A stretch of DNA of 64,000 bases from SAR202 cluster bacterium (lineage in GTDB: Bacteria > Chloroflexota > Dehalococcoidia > Lucifugimonadales > UBA1123), in assembly GCA_030752795.1 (NCBI GenBank), contig JASMDM010000003.1, forward strand, positions 16,569-80,568. The letters run 5' to 3'. Both the position numbers and the translations under genes were made by a program. Positions 43,880 to 52,723 of this stretch are shown here, one piece after another (position 1 is the stretch's first letter; each line of letters starts with the position of its first letter). The notes below the pieces were generated by a model. It searched no databases, was not told the origin of the DNA, and was given only the letters and a program-made list of their open reading frames with translations.

Positions 43880-44532
43880 AACCAACCTGCTCAGAGACGC
43901 GAGCTCCATCGACTCGCTCGCATACCTTTGCCGCAGCGGCGTCTACGATGTCGGTCGCGGACACGCCGGTGAGCGGTTCAGTGTACTCGGGGGCGTATTT
44001 GTCGATGGTTCACGCCACTCGTCAAATCCCTCGGTTCGGTATTCGACGAACTTCTCGTCATGAGGTCCCTGGTCGGGGATCACGCGGGCGATTCCGTTGA
44101 ACAATGCAACGTCCGTGCCCGGTCGCGGGCGCAGCCAGAGATCGGCGATGTCGCACATCTCTATGCGGCGCGGATTGATGACGATCGGCTTGGCGCCACG
44201 CTCCACGACCGCGCGCCGCATTCGAGCCGCGGCCACGGGATGGTTCGAGTTGGCGTCTGAGCCGACGATGACCAGGCATCCGGCCTCATCGTAGTCGACG
44301 TACGAATTCGATGTTGCGCCGCTTCCGAGCGCCGCCAGCATCGCCTCGACCAAGGGCGAGTGGCACAGGCGCGTGCTCGGTCGATGTTGTTGCTCTGCAT
44401 GACGAGGCGAGCGAACTTCTGCTGGACGTAGTCGTCCTCGTTGGTCGCCTTGGCCGAGCACAGCGTTCCGAATTCGTCGCCGCGATACCCGCCGAGGCGC
44501 AAAGTGACGTAGTCCAGCGCCTCTGGTCCCAC
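43880..44532 (-). pseudogene. remnant of a formate dehydrogenase alpha-type molybdopterin oxidoreductase
   Basis: Three reading-frame pieces are needed. Frame 1 (from 44532) reads ALDYVTLRLGG...SAKATNEDDYVQQKFARL. A shift near 44373 leads to RLCHSPLVEAMLAALGSGA, then PGTDVALFNGIARVIPDQGP. A second shift near 44008 leads to KYAPEYTEPLTGV and SATDIVDAAAAKVCERV. These match consecutive parts of FdhA-type enzymes. The N-terminal Fe-S part and most of the C-terminal half are absent. At the usual Sec/Cys position (RLCHSP) it has a Cys codon. The 5' edge abuts the chemoreceptor fragment on the other strand. Confidence 0.85.
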
Positions 44533-44540
44533 TTACCGGC

Positions 44541-44813
44541 GTGAATTCGGCGACGCAGCAGAACACCGCCGCAGCGCAGGAGATGGCTGGGAGCTCGGGC
44601 GGGGTCGTAGACTCCATTGAGCTGATCAGCGCGATCTCGCGGCAGAACAGCGCGGCGTCCCAGGAGATGAGTGCATCCGCCGAAGAGATGAGCGCGCAGG
44701 TCTAAGAGGTTGTCGCCTCGGCGCAAAGCCTTGACTCGATGGCACAAGAACTGCAAAAGGCCATGTCGGTCTTCAAGCTGAGCAAGAATGGGCAGGCGGC
44801 AGACGTCGCCTGA
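44541..44813 (+). pseudogene. C-terminal remnant of a methyl-accepting chemotaxis protein
   Basis: The frame encodes the last ~90 residues of a chemoreceptor cytoplasmic rod (SAASQEMSASAEEMSAQV, then EVVASAQSLDSMAQELQKAM). A TAA at 44703-44705 falls where the family has Glu (AQV-E-EV), so it is not intact. The rest of the receptor is missing upstream. The cheW gene follows 86 bp later. Confidence 0.85.
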
Positions 44814-44899
44814 TCGCCCTGTAACGTGGAGGCCAGGTTTGCCTCCCGGCTTCCACGGTCCATCTAGAACGTACACCCGGCTCGCATAGGGAGCGACAA

Positions 44900-45397
44900 G
44901 TGAGCACTACTACTGACTTGGAACGAACCGAGGAGCAATTGGTCGTGTTCGACCTCGCTGCCGAAGCATTTAGCGTCGACATCGGCTCGGTCCGTGAAAT
45001 CATCCGAATGCAGGACATCACGCGGGTTCCGGGAGCGCCGGGATTCGTCGAGGGCATCATCAACCTTCGTGGCAACGTGATCCCGGTCATCGACCTCAGA
45101 AAGAGGTTCGATATTTCGGTGAATGAACTCCACAAGGACAACCGCATCGTCGTCATGGACATCAGCGGTCAGGACATGGGCGTCGTCGTCGACGCCGTGA
45201 CCGAGGTGCTGCGGATCTCCGCGGCGTCCGTGGAGCCGCCGTCGTCGGTGATCACAACGGCGGACTCGGTCTATCTTCTCGGAATCGTGAAGATGGAAAA
45301 CCGGATGGTCATCCTGTTGGACCTGGACAAGGTTCTCTCCGACAGGGAAAAAGGCGCCTTGACCGATGTCGCCGCAATGGCTGACGCCGCTGACTAA
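44900..45397 (+). CDS. cheW: chemotaxis scaffold protein CheW
   Basis: 165 aa from GTG 44900 with AGGGAG seven bases upstream. The CheW double-barrel is complete: LVVFDLAAEAFSVDIGSVRE, the receptor/CheA-binding strand RVPGAPGFVEGIINLRGNVI, VIDLRKRF and LGIVKMENRMVILLDLDKVL. It couples chemoreceptors to CheA. No cheA lies in this window and the receptor upstream is broken, so the protein may serve receptors elsewhere or be a relic. Confidence 0.93.
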   Translation: MSTTTDLERTEEQLVVFDLAAEAFSVDIGSVREIIRMQDITRVPGAPGFVEGIINLRGNVIPVIDLRKRFDISVNELHKDNRIVVMDISGQDMGVVVDAVTEVLRISAASVEPPSSVITTADSVYLLGIVKMENRMVILLDLDKVLSDREKGALTDVAAMADAAD

Positions 45398-45492
45398 CCG
45401 GACAGGCGCCGGCTTGATTGATTGAGGCGATTGGTTTGCAGCGAAGGGTTCCCTTCGACTTCTTCGCACGAGATGCAAGGCAAGCGTAGTAT

Positions 45493-45535
45493 TGCGCCGG
45501 AGACGGGTTTTGCGGCCCGTCTCCGGCGCATCGCT
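45493..45535 (+). terminator. strong Rho-independent terminator after cheW
   Basis: A perfect 15-bp stem (45493-45507 with 45516-45530) and an 8-nt loop; the T-run lies a few bases past the stem (from about 45535). It lies about 95 bp after the cheW stop and before the convergent MFS gene, and could work in both directions. Confidence 0.8.
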
Positions 45536-45636
45536 TTTTCGTCGCTTGGCCCGTTGATGCGAATAGACCCGACCGGCTCTCTTCCCGATGACACCGCCGC
45601 CGTCATCATCAGCCGCCGCAACCACAAAAAGTTGGC

Positions 45637-47001
45637 CTAGGCTTGTTCGCGAAGCCTCTTAGACACGATCGCGAACGGCACCGCCACAACCAGTCCGGCG
45701 ACTCCCATCGCGACCATCGCCGCCGTCGCGGACGTCACACCGGCGAACCAACCAACCAGCAAACTCGAGCCGACGACGAACCCGTGTCCGTATCGCTGCA
45801 GACTGGTCACTCTGCCGCGGAGTTCGTCCGGCGTGAGCGTCTGGATCATTGTCCCCGATGTGGTGCGAAACGTGTTTTGACTGCCGGCAAAGACAGCAAT
45901 GGCCACCAGCGCCGCCGGGAGCCACACCGCCTGAGTCAGCGCCAAAGCAATGCAACAGCTAGCGATTGCGGTAACAAGACAGACCTTTCCACGACCGTAG
46001 ATGAAGCCGAACGACGCAATGACCACTGCCATAACCAATCCGCCGAAGCCGCTCGCGGCCATCATGTAGCCGCCGACATCGGCGCCTCGACCGAGAACTT
46101 CCGACGTGAACAGAGGAAGCAAAAACATGACCGGCTGAAGGGCCACGTTCGGCACTAACGTTAGCATCATCACCAGGAACAGAACGCGGTTTCCGGACCA
46201 GACAAACCTTAACCCTTCCGCCATGTCCGACAACATTCCGCTCACCCCGGACGCCACGCCACTCCTGGAAATCGTGTATGGCGTCTTCATCGGCAGGTAG
46301 GCCAATATCATGCCGACGTACAGCATTGACTCGATCGTAAAGTTCCAGAAGAAACCAAGAGTCGCAACGATGATGCCGCCGATGAAAGGACCGATCATCC
46401 GCGTCCCGGGGATTGTCAGGACGTTGGCCGCATACGCATTGATCAATGCTTCCCGAGGGACGGTGTTGGCTATCAGCGCCTGGCGCATCGGCTGGCTCAC
46501 CGAAAGGCAACCGCCGCTGACGATCGCGTATGCGTACACGTGCCATACGGCGACGGCGTCCGAGCGCACCAACATCGCGAACGAAAAGGCGAAAACCCCC
46601 ATGAAGATCTGGATCGAAATCACGAGCTTGCGCCGGTCGACCCTATCGCCGAGGACGCCGCCCCAAGGTCCGATCAACAGGCCGGGCAGCGTATTGATCC
46701 CGCCAACCGTGACTACGAGCAGTGAGGAATTCGACGATCCTTCGGTCAGGTGATGGATAAGCCAACCCAGCGACATCAGTTGCAACCATTGTGCCGAGTT
46801 GGCGCAAAAGTTTCCGGTCCAAAGAAACCGGTAGTCGCGGTATTTCGCCCAGGCGTCGAACGTCCGCGGACGCGGCAACCTAGTGGTGAATCGTTGACCT
46901 ATGGCGCTGCTCTTTTCGTGCTGGATGAAGACGGGCACAAGCTTACTACAAAGGGGATGTGGCGGGCTACGCAGACGTCCCGCCGACCCGGCTTTCAGCA
47001 C
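45637..47001 (-). CDS. MFS transporter (EntS/MFS_3-like exporter), second copy
   Basis: Up to 454 aa. The start is uncertain because the first ~45 residues are not family-like, and the conserved part begins near FDAWAKYRDYRFLWTGNFCANS. Twelve helices are expected; loop motif 2 is GGVLGDRVDRRKLVIS. A later motif, TLTPDELRGRVTSL, is typical of this exporter branch. It is related in type to 14770-16053. The substrate is unknown. Confidence 0.85.
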   Translation of the reverse strand: MLKAGSAGRLRSPPHPLCSKLVPVFIQHEKSSAIGQRFTTRLPRPRTFDAWAKYRDYRFLWTGNFCANSAQWLQLMSLGWLIHHLTEGSSNSSLLVVTVGGINTLPGLLIGPWGGVLGDRVDRRKLVISIQIFMGVFAFSFAMLVRSDAVAVWHVYAYAIVSGGCLSVSQPMRQALIANTVPREALINAYAANVLTIPGTRMIGPFIGGIIVATLGFFWNFTIESMLYVGMILAYLPMKTPYTISRSGVASGVSGMLSDMAEGLRFVWSGNRVLFLVMMLTLVPNVALQPVMFLLPLFTSEVLGRGADVGGYMMAASGFGGLVMAVVIASFGFIYGRGKVCLVTAIASCCIALALTQAVWLPAALVAIAVFAGSQNTFRTTSGTMIQTLTPDELRGRVTSLQRYGHGFVVGSSLLVGWFAGVTSATAAMVAMGVAGLVVAVPFAIVSKRLREQA

Positions 47002-47101
47002 ATTTTACGATCTGTCCTGCTAGCCGATTTCAAAGCGTCGCGTCCGTTCGACAGCGATTCAGCAGCGGTCGTGTGTTCATGGCGAGCACCGGAATCGCGG
47101 C

Positions 47102-47989
47102 ATGGCAAAAACTACTCGCACCGCAACAAAGCATCGAACCGGAATCTACGTAGACGTCCAGAACTTCCAAGAGATAGCCCGCGAACTACTCTGCATCTTG
47201 ATCAGCCGCTGGCTCGACGTTATGCCGGAACCTTCGACCCTGAACCTTTACGTCCGGGCAGACCACCAGCAACTTTGGCGCGTTTGGGCCACCTACCAGT
47301 TCAGCGACCTCGAAGTCACGGTCAAGGGCGTTCAGCACTACAGCCTTGCCGCGACCAAAAACGCGGCCGACATGGCGATCGCCGTCGATGCGATCTCCGA
47401 CCTGCTTCATGAGCGCATCAGCCACGTCGCGGTCGTCAGCGACGACTCGGACTTCATCGCGCTATTCGCAAAGCTCGCCGAGGAGATCGAGGACAAGCCA
47501 GACGAGTTCGACCGAGTGCCGTTCTTGTGGGTGCTGACGGATCGACGAGACACCAATTCCGTGCTCCTCAAGGAGTTCTTCCCGTGGGAGTACCTGCACG
47601 TCGTGGACAGGTCGTTGCCTCCAGTCGAATTCGATGACGATATCGTCGCCGAAGCTGGCCCTGAGCTCGAAGAAGAACCAGCCGAAGAACAGGATCAAAC
47701 CGACGCAAACGACTCGTTGTCGCCGGCGCAGATCAACGAGCAGATCGCCATGATGTTGGTCAGCGAAATGCCGGTAGGCAAGTTCAAGAGCATAGGCTGC
47801 CAGTTCATCATTCGCGACAATTTCCCGCAACATACGCTGTCAGGCGCGGACGGTCCGGCGTTCGGTCAGATCTTCGAACGCGAGATACTTCCGATTCTCG
47901 AGAACTGGGGCTGCCGCGAAATCGGGGCCCAGCGACCATGCCTGTATGAGATCACGCAAGAGGCCAAGCAGGCATTGTCCCAAGGATAG
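47102..47989 (+). CDS. NYN-domain (LabA/PIN-like) protein
   Basis: 295 aa. The N-terminal NYN nuclease fold starts GIYVDVQNFQEIA, has KNAADMAIAVDAISDLL, and the acidic VVSDDSDFIALFAKL metal site. An acidic linker (residues ~185-205, rich in Glu/Asp/Gln) leads to a C-terminal domain (SLSPAQINEQIAMMLVSEM...) of about 85 residues that I do not recognise. It probably acts on RNA, as NYN proteins do. Confidence 0.82.
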   Translation: MAKTTRTATKHRTGIYVDVQNFQEIARELLCILISRWLDVMPEPSTLNLYVRADHQQLWRVWATYQFSDLEVTVKGVQHYSLAATKNAADMAIAVDAISDLLHERISHVAVVSDDSDFIALFAKLAEEIEDKPDEFDRVPFLWVLTDRRDTNSVLLKEFFPWEYLHVVDRSLPPVEFDDDIVAEAGPELEEEPAEEQDQTDANDSLSPAQINEQIAMMLVSEMPVGKFKSIGCQFIIRDNFPQHTLSGADGPAFGQIFEREILPILENWGCREIGAQRPCLYEITQEAKQALSQG

Positions 47990-48004
47990 CGACTCGAAGC
48001 ACCG

Positions 48005-48850
48005 TCACTCGCCTGAAGACGAAGCGCCGCCGAAGACGTTCTGTTTGCTTGCGTGAAGGTACCTCGTGGCGATGAACGTCAGCGGCTTTCTCGCGGCCGG
48101 GAATTCGCTCTTCAACGATGCGAACACGTCGGTAAGCTCGAGCGTCCGCGCCGTCGGATGGTTCTGCGTCATGCCGTAAAACTTTCGCCCGTCCCGCTCG
48201 TAGTCCTCCAAGGTTCGGCGAAGCCGCAACGATCTTGGCACAACACCGCCCCTGCCCTTGTCGGTCCGCCCGTGGGATCGCTGAGCATGATCCGGAAACA
48301 CGCCGGTCACGAACAAGCAAACGTCCGCGATGCGTTTGTAATAGCCAAACCGCTCCACCGGGTCTACGGTCGCGACGAATCGGACCAAGCTGTCGACGTC
48401 CATGTCGTCGTATCGGATCCGTCTCCGTATCCCCTTCCGTACCCTGACCGGAACGACGTAGCTTTGAATGCGGGTGAACGATGCCAGCATCGAAGCCAGA
48501 TACTCGATGATCTGAGGACGCTTCATGAACTCCAGCACGTCGTCGGTATCGAAAACCGGAATGCTTTCGCGCCCGGACCTTTCGATGGTGTACGTTTCGG
48601 TTTGCAATTCGCGATGCGCCCGACGGAGCAGCACCTCGAAGTAGAGGGAGGGCGACACGTGAAGGAATATCTCTTCGTCGTTCATCACGCGCTCGAATAG
48701 ACCGTCGTCGCCAACCATCGCCGCCCTGAACTCGGCGTCTTCTCCCAGCAACCGCCGAAGCCGCCCCGGCGAATCCGAGCTCGGCGCCGCTGCGTCGATG
48801 ATGAAATCCAGATCCTTGTCGGGAATCCAGCCGTGTGTTTGTGATGTCAT
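48005..48850 (-). CDS. hypothetical protein
   Basis: About 281 aa from ATG 48850 (weak ribosome-binding site; a GTG further upstream would add 21 residues). It is soluble and basic in the middle (VRKGIRRRIRYDDMDVDSLV). No motif is recognised. It converges with the NYN gene, with 15 bp between them. The protein has full-length coding character without repeats. Confidence 0.65.
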   Translation of the reverse strand: MTSQTHGWIPDKDLDFIIDAAAPSSDSPGRLRRLLGEDAEFRAAMVGDDGLFERVMNDEEIFLHVSPSLYFEVLLRRAHRELQTETYTIERSGRESIPVFDTDDVLEFMKRPQIIEYLASMLASFTRIQSYVVPVRVRKGIRRRIRYDDMDVDSLVRFVATVDPVERFGYYKRIADVCLFVTGVFPDHAQRSHGRTDKGRGGVVPRSLRLRRTLEDYERDGRKFYGMTQNHPTARTLELTDVFASLKSEFPAARKPLTFIATRYLHASKQNVFGGASSSGE

Positions 48851-49030
48851 GCCACCGGTGACCTCAAGCGACTGAGCATTCTCACCTGGGCCTCGCCTGG
48901 ATTGGGCGTCCAAGAAAGGCGGTCAGCTCTGCGAAGCCGCAGCCATCTTCGAACTGTCAGGACAAGCAATTTCAGAGGAGACGGCGATAAGGTTCGCCCT
49001 GCAGAACTGGACGTCAGAGATTCCGACCCG

Positions 49031-49984
49031 TTAACGCTGGTCGAACATGGCGCCGACGGACTGGCCGGCGTGAATGCGGCTCATAGCCTCGCCGAGGAGC
49101 GACGCCACCGATAGGATTTTGGTCTTGGATGTGCGTTTGCCGTCGCCGATGGGCAGCGTGTCGGTCACGACGAGCTCTTTCACGACGCTGTTGTTGATGA
49201 GCTCGGGCGCGCGAGCCGACAGAACGCCGTGGGTCACTCCGCACCAGATCTCTTTGGCGCCGTGTTTTTGTAGCAGCTCCGCGGCAGCGATGACGGTGCC
49301 GCCGGTGCCGATTTCGTCGTCAACAATGATCGCCGTCCGGCCTTCGACTTCGCCGATCAGGTTTTCCGCCTCAACCTGTTCTTTGTTGCCGATGCGATGT
49401 TTCTCGATGATGGCAAGGTCGGCGTCCAGGAACCTGGCGGTGTCTCCTGCCCTCTTGGCGTCGCCGACGTCGGTCGCGGCGACCACCATGTCTTTGAAGT
49501 TGTGCCCCATGTAATACTGGGCGAGCATCGGGATGGCGGAAAGTTCGTCCACAGGGATGTTGAAAAAGCCTTGGATCTGTCCGGCGTGCAGGTCGATGGT
49601 CAAAACGCGGTCAGCTCCGGCGGTCTCAATTAGGTTTGCAACGAGGCGAGCCGTGATCGGTACACGTGGCTGGTCTTTCTTGTCGCTGCGACCGTAGGCG
49701 TAGTAAGGAACCACGGCGGTGATCCGGCCGGCCGAAGCACGCTTCGCCGCGTCGAGCATGATAAGCAGCTCCATGAGGTTGTCGTTAACAGGGGTGCTTA
49801 TCGGTTGAACGATGAAGACGTCGCATTCACGGATATTCTCGAGGATCCGGACGAAGGTGTTGTCGTTGGAGAACTTAAACACTTCAATCTGGGCGGGGCT
49901 CACGCCCAAGTAGACGCATATGTCTTTGAGCAACTGTGGATGGGCGTTTCCGGAAAATACTTTGAGATCCTCGAAAACCGGCAT
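49031..49984 (-). CDS. prs: ribose-phosphate pyrophosphokinase (PRPP synthetase)
   Basis: 317 aa from ATG 49984, with GGGAGG five bases upstream. It makes PRPP from ribose 5-phosphate and ATP for nucleotide and NAD synthesis. Visible are MPVFEDLKVFSGNAHPQL, the flexible-loop region YYAYGRSDKKDQPRVPI, DLHAGQIQGFF and the PRPP-binding IVDDEIGTGGTVIAAAELL. Length and order match class I enzymes. Confidence 0.95.
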   Translation of the reverse strand: MPVFEDLKVFSGNAHPQLLKDICVYLGVSPAQIEVFKFSNDNTFVRILENIRECDVFIVQPISTPVNDNLMELLIMLDAAKRASAGRITAVVPYYAYGRSDKKDQPRVPITARLVANLIETAGADRVLTIDLHAGQIQGFFNIPVDELSAIPMLAQYYMGHNFKDMVVAATDVGDAKRAGDTARFLDADLAIIEKHRIGNKEQVEAENLIGEVEGRTAIIVDDEIGTGGTVIAAAELLQKHGAKEIWCGVTHGVLSARAPELINNSVVKELVVTDTLPIGDGKRTSKTKILSVASLLGEAMSRIHAGQSVGAMFDQR

Positions 49985-50193
49985 CGTCACCTCCCGAGTG
50001 CCGACGTGCTGCAGCTCCGCGCGGCGCCGCGACAAGGCGAGTTGTCCGTCGGTCGGAACGTACGCCCGAGGATCGCGAGCGCCACGAATTATAGCATAAG
50101 GATCAGGCTAAATACCGCAGATTTAGCCGCATTCGACACCGTCTTGTGATAGCATTCACTAGTCTTTGAAGAGCCAATCAGACAGCGGATCCG

Positions 50194-51438
50194 TTGACCT
50201 TGAACACCAACATCCCCGAACGTCCCCGTCTGCGCCCCGTCGAGCCGCATTGGATAGAGCACCAAGGAATGCCGTGCCTGTACCTGCGCGACCCGTTGAA
50301 CCTGTCGGACTTCACGATCTTGCTGCCACAAAGTGTCGCTCCTGCCGTCGCGCTCATGGACGGAGAGCGAACCATCGCCGAGATCCGCACCTCGCTGGCC
50401 CTCCGCGCCGGCATCACGATGACGGATGCGAACTTGACCGACATGGTCGCGCAGCTTGATCGCGCCCTGCTCATCGAGAACGGCGCGTACGTCGGCGCCG
50501 TCGCTGAAGCGCTGAACGCGTATCGCGAGGCCGAATATCGGCCGCCGTCGCATGCCGGGGCCGTCTACCCTGAGCGGGCTGACGAGCTCGCGGAGACGCT
50601 GAACGGTTATCTGGCGGCTGTCCACTCCTCGAGCGAACGATCGGCGACCGGCTCACTTGTCGGCATGGTTTGCCCTCACATCGACTACAACCGGGGCCAC
50701 GCCACGTATGCCGAGGTCTGGCAAGCTGCGGCGCCGGATCTGGCAGACGTCGAGCTTGTTGTCATCCTGGGCACCAATCACAGCGGAAGCCCGGGCAGCG
50801 TGACGTTGACTCGCCAAAGCTACGCAACCCCGTATGGCGCCTTGCCAAACGACACCGAGATCGTCGACCGGTTAGCCGACGCGATGGATGGCGCCGGCGC
50901 GTTCGGCGAAGAGATACACCACACATCGGAGCACTCCATCGAACTAGCCGCCGTTTGGCTGCACCACTTCACGCGATCGAGAGACGTGAAGGTCGTGCCT
51001 GCATTGTGCGGATCGTTCGCCCATGTCACCAGCGGCGTCTCCGAACCCGGAGACATCGGACGGCTCGACGCGTTCATCGACGTCATGGGCGGCGTCATCG
51101 CCCAAAGGCGGGCGTTGGTGATCGCGGCCGGCGACCTAGCCCACGTCGGACCGGCGTTCGGCGACCGGCTTCCGTTGGATGCTGACGCGCGGTCCAACCT
51201 GGCCACCGCCGATCAAAAGTCGATCGATGCGATTTTGGCAGGTGACCCAGAAGCGTTTCTCGATCTGTCACGACAGGAAGAGGATGCCCGAAAGATCTGC
51301 GGATTGTCAGCGATCTACCTGACATTGCGGTTGCTCCAAGGAGCCCAGGGCGAAGCGTTTGGCTACGATCAGTGCCCGGCCGACGATCAGAACGGCTCAG
51401 CGGTGTCGATCGTCGGCGCGCTGCTGTATGATGGCTAA
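50194..51438 (+). CDS. MEMO-family (AmmeMemoRadiSam system B) protein with N-terminal extension
   Basis: 414 aa from TTG 50194. Residues ~1-115 are a winged-helix-like extension (GERTIAEIRTSLALRAGITM). The MEMO domain begins at about PPSHAGAVYPERADELAETL and has VCPHIDYNRGHATY, ILGTNHSGSPG, HHTSEHSIELAAVWLHHF and AAGDLAHVGPAFGD. Members bind metal and relate to extradiol dioxygenases, but their function in bacteria is unsettled. No radical-SAM partner is adjacent. The gene is divergent from prs and 47 bp before cofE. Confidence 0.85.
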   Translation: MTLNTNIPERPRLRPVEPHWIEHQGMPCLYLRDPLNLSDFTILLPQSVAPAVALMDGERTIAEIRTSLALRAGITMTDANLTDMVAQLDRALLIENGAYVGAVAEALNAYREAEYRPPSHAGAVYPERADELAETLNGYLAAVHSSSERSATGSLVGMVCPHIDYNRGHATYAEVWQAAAPDLADVELVVILGTNHSGSPGSVTLTRQSYATPYGALPNDTEIVDRLADAMDGAGAFGEEIHHTSEHSIELAAVWLHHFTRSRDVKVVPALCGSFAHVTSGVSEPGDIGRLDAFIDVMGGVIAQRRALVIAAGDLAHVGPAFGDRLPLDADARSNLATADQKSIDAILAGDPEAFLDLSRQEEDARKICGLSAIYLTLRLLQGAQGEAFGYDQCPADDQNGSAVSIVGALLYDG

Positions 51439-51485
51439 TCATCAATTCCCGAAGCAACTTGCGTGCCCAGGCGGTGCCGGTAGAC

Positions 51486-52268
51486 ATGCCAGATAATTCC
51501 TCTCCCAAATACCCATCGGTCCTGACAATAGGCGTTGTAGGCTTGCCTGAAATCGAGCCCGGCGTGAACCTGGGGCATATGATCGCCGAGGCTGCCGAAC
51601 GGCAAGGAACGCCTATATCTCATGACGACATCCTGGTTGTGACGCAGAAGATCGTGTCCAAGGCGGAAGATCGCGTCGTCGAGCTCAGCAGCGTCGAGCC
51701 GTCGGAGTTCGCGGCGGCGTACGCGGCGGCGGCAGGTCGCGACCCCCGGCTCGTCGAGCTAGTTCTGCGAGAGAGTGCGGCCATCGTGCGGATGGACGCC
51801 GAACGAGGCGTGCTCATCACGGAGACGCATCACGGTTTCGTTTGCGCCAACGCTGGCATCGACATGTCCAACGTGCCAGACGAAGAGTCCGCTTGCCTGC
51901 TTCCTGTAGACCCGGACGCATCGGCGAGACGGATACGTGCCGAGGTGGAGAAACAAACCGGCATCGCTCCCCCCATCATTATCTCCGACACTTTCGGTCG
52001 GGCGTGGCGGGACGGTCACGTGAATTTCGCTGTCGGCATCGCGGGAATGGATCCGATGGTGGACTATCGCGGCACCGATGACGCGCACGGCAGAACGATG
52101 CACGTGACTACCATCGCGGTGGCAGACGAGTTGGCGGCGACCGCCGAGTTGGTCACGGCCAAAGCGATCAACGTGCCCGTGGCGATCATTCGGGGACTGC
52201 CCTACGCGAGTGCGGTTGGATCCACGTCGGCTCTACTTCGAGAGCGATCGCGCGACATGTTCAGGTAG
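51486..52268 (+). CDS. cofE: coenzyme F420:L-glutamate ligase
   Basis: 260 aa from ATG 51486. CofE adds glutamates to F420-0 using GTP. Recognisable parts are GVVGLPEIEPGVNLGHMIAE, DDILVVTQKIVSKAEDRVV, the ETHHGFVCANAGIDMSNV block, and SDTFGRAWRDGHVNFAVGIAG with the metal and GTP residues. It shows that the organism probably makes F420 and agrees with the LLM oxidoreductase at 28250. Other F420 genes are not in this window. Confidence 0.93.
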   Translation: MPDNSSPKYPSVLTIGVVGLPEIEPGVNLGHMIAEAAERQGTPISHDDILVVTQKIVSKAEDRVVELSSVEPSEFAAAYAAAAGRDPRLVELVLRESAAIVRMDAERGVLITETHHGFVCANAGIDMSNVPDEESACLLPVDPDASARRIRAEVEKQTGIAPPIIISDTFGRAWRDGHVNFAVGIAGMDPMVDYRGTDDAHGRTMHVTTIAVADELAATAELVTAKAINVPVAIIRGLPYASAVGSTSALLRERSRDMFR

Positions 52269-52640
52269 CCGGCGCCCGCCGTCGATCTCTGGGCTCTGGC
52301 GAAGAAGCAAATACGCCGCGAAGATCGCGGTCCCCGTATCGCATCGACGCCGGATTCGTGCCTCGAACGGCTGACATTGCCATCATGCCGTGGCAGCAAC
52401 GACCCCCATTCATCCTCTCATGGCTCTGTGGTTGGCATTCGGCATAGGCATTATTCGAGGCGCCTGATCCGGAGCAACGCCAGGACGACGCCTTGCCCAA
52501 GCATAACAGCATCGACCTGCACCAAGAATATTGCTGTTGAGGAAACAACCGGTCGGGACATGCCCGGGTGCTGGCGCCGTGAAAAGCCGCCTTTCAACCG
52601 GTGCATGGTGAGGAAAATGTGAGAAGTTCAATATTTCGAC
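52269..52640. other. intergenic region upstream of the HTH regulator
   Basis: About 370 bp. No supported gene is found; small frames on both strands lack family features. Its right end leads into an operator-like palindrome and a strong promoter. Confidence 0.5.
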
Positions 52641-52651
52641 GCATTTAATGC
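52641..52651. promoter_or_regulatory. operator-like palindrome before the regulator promoter
   Basis: GCATTTAATGC, a perfect 11-bp palindrome, ends eight bases before the -35 of the regulator gene. A role in autoregulation is inferred from position only. Confidence 0.4.
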
Positions 52652-52658
52652 ATTTTAG

Positions 52659-52688
52659 TTGACACATTCGGAGAACCAATTCTATACT
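52659..52688 (+). promoter_or_regulatory. sigma-70-like promoter of the HTH regulator
   Basis: -35 TTGACA (52659-52664) is perfect, with an 18-bp spacer and -10 TATACT (52683-52688). The leader of about 30 nt contains AGGAGG before the ATG at 52724. Confidence 0.75.
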
Positions 52689-52723
52689 TGGGAAAGCCTG
52701 TTCAAGAGTAGGAGGCGGCCTGC

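Noticed and set aside
44340..44400. Selenocysteine in the FdhA remnant
   Set aside because: Formate dehydrogenases often have Sec here, but the codon at the RLCHSP position is TGC (Cys), and the gene is broken by frameshifts anyway.
44703..44705. Recoding of the stop inside the chemoreceptor remnant
   Set aside because: The codon is TAA at a family Glu position, and the rest of the gene is missing; simple decay explains it.
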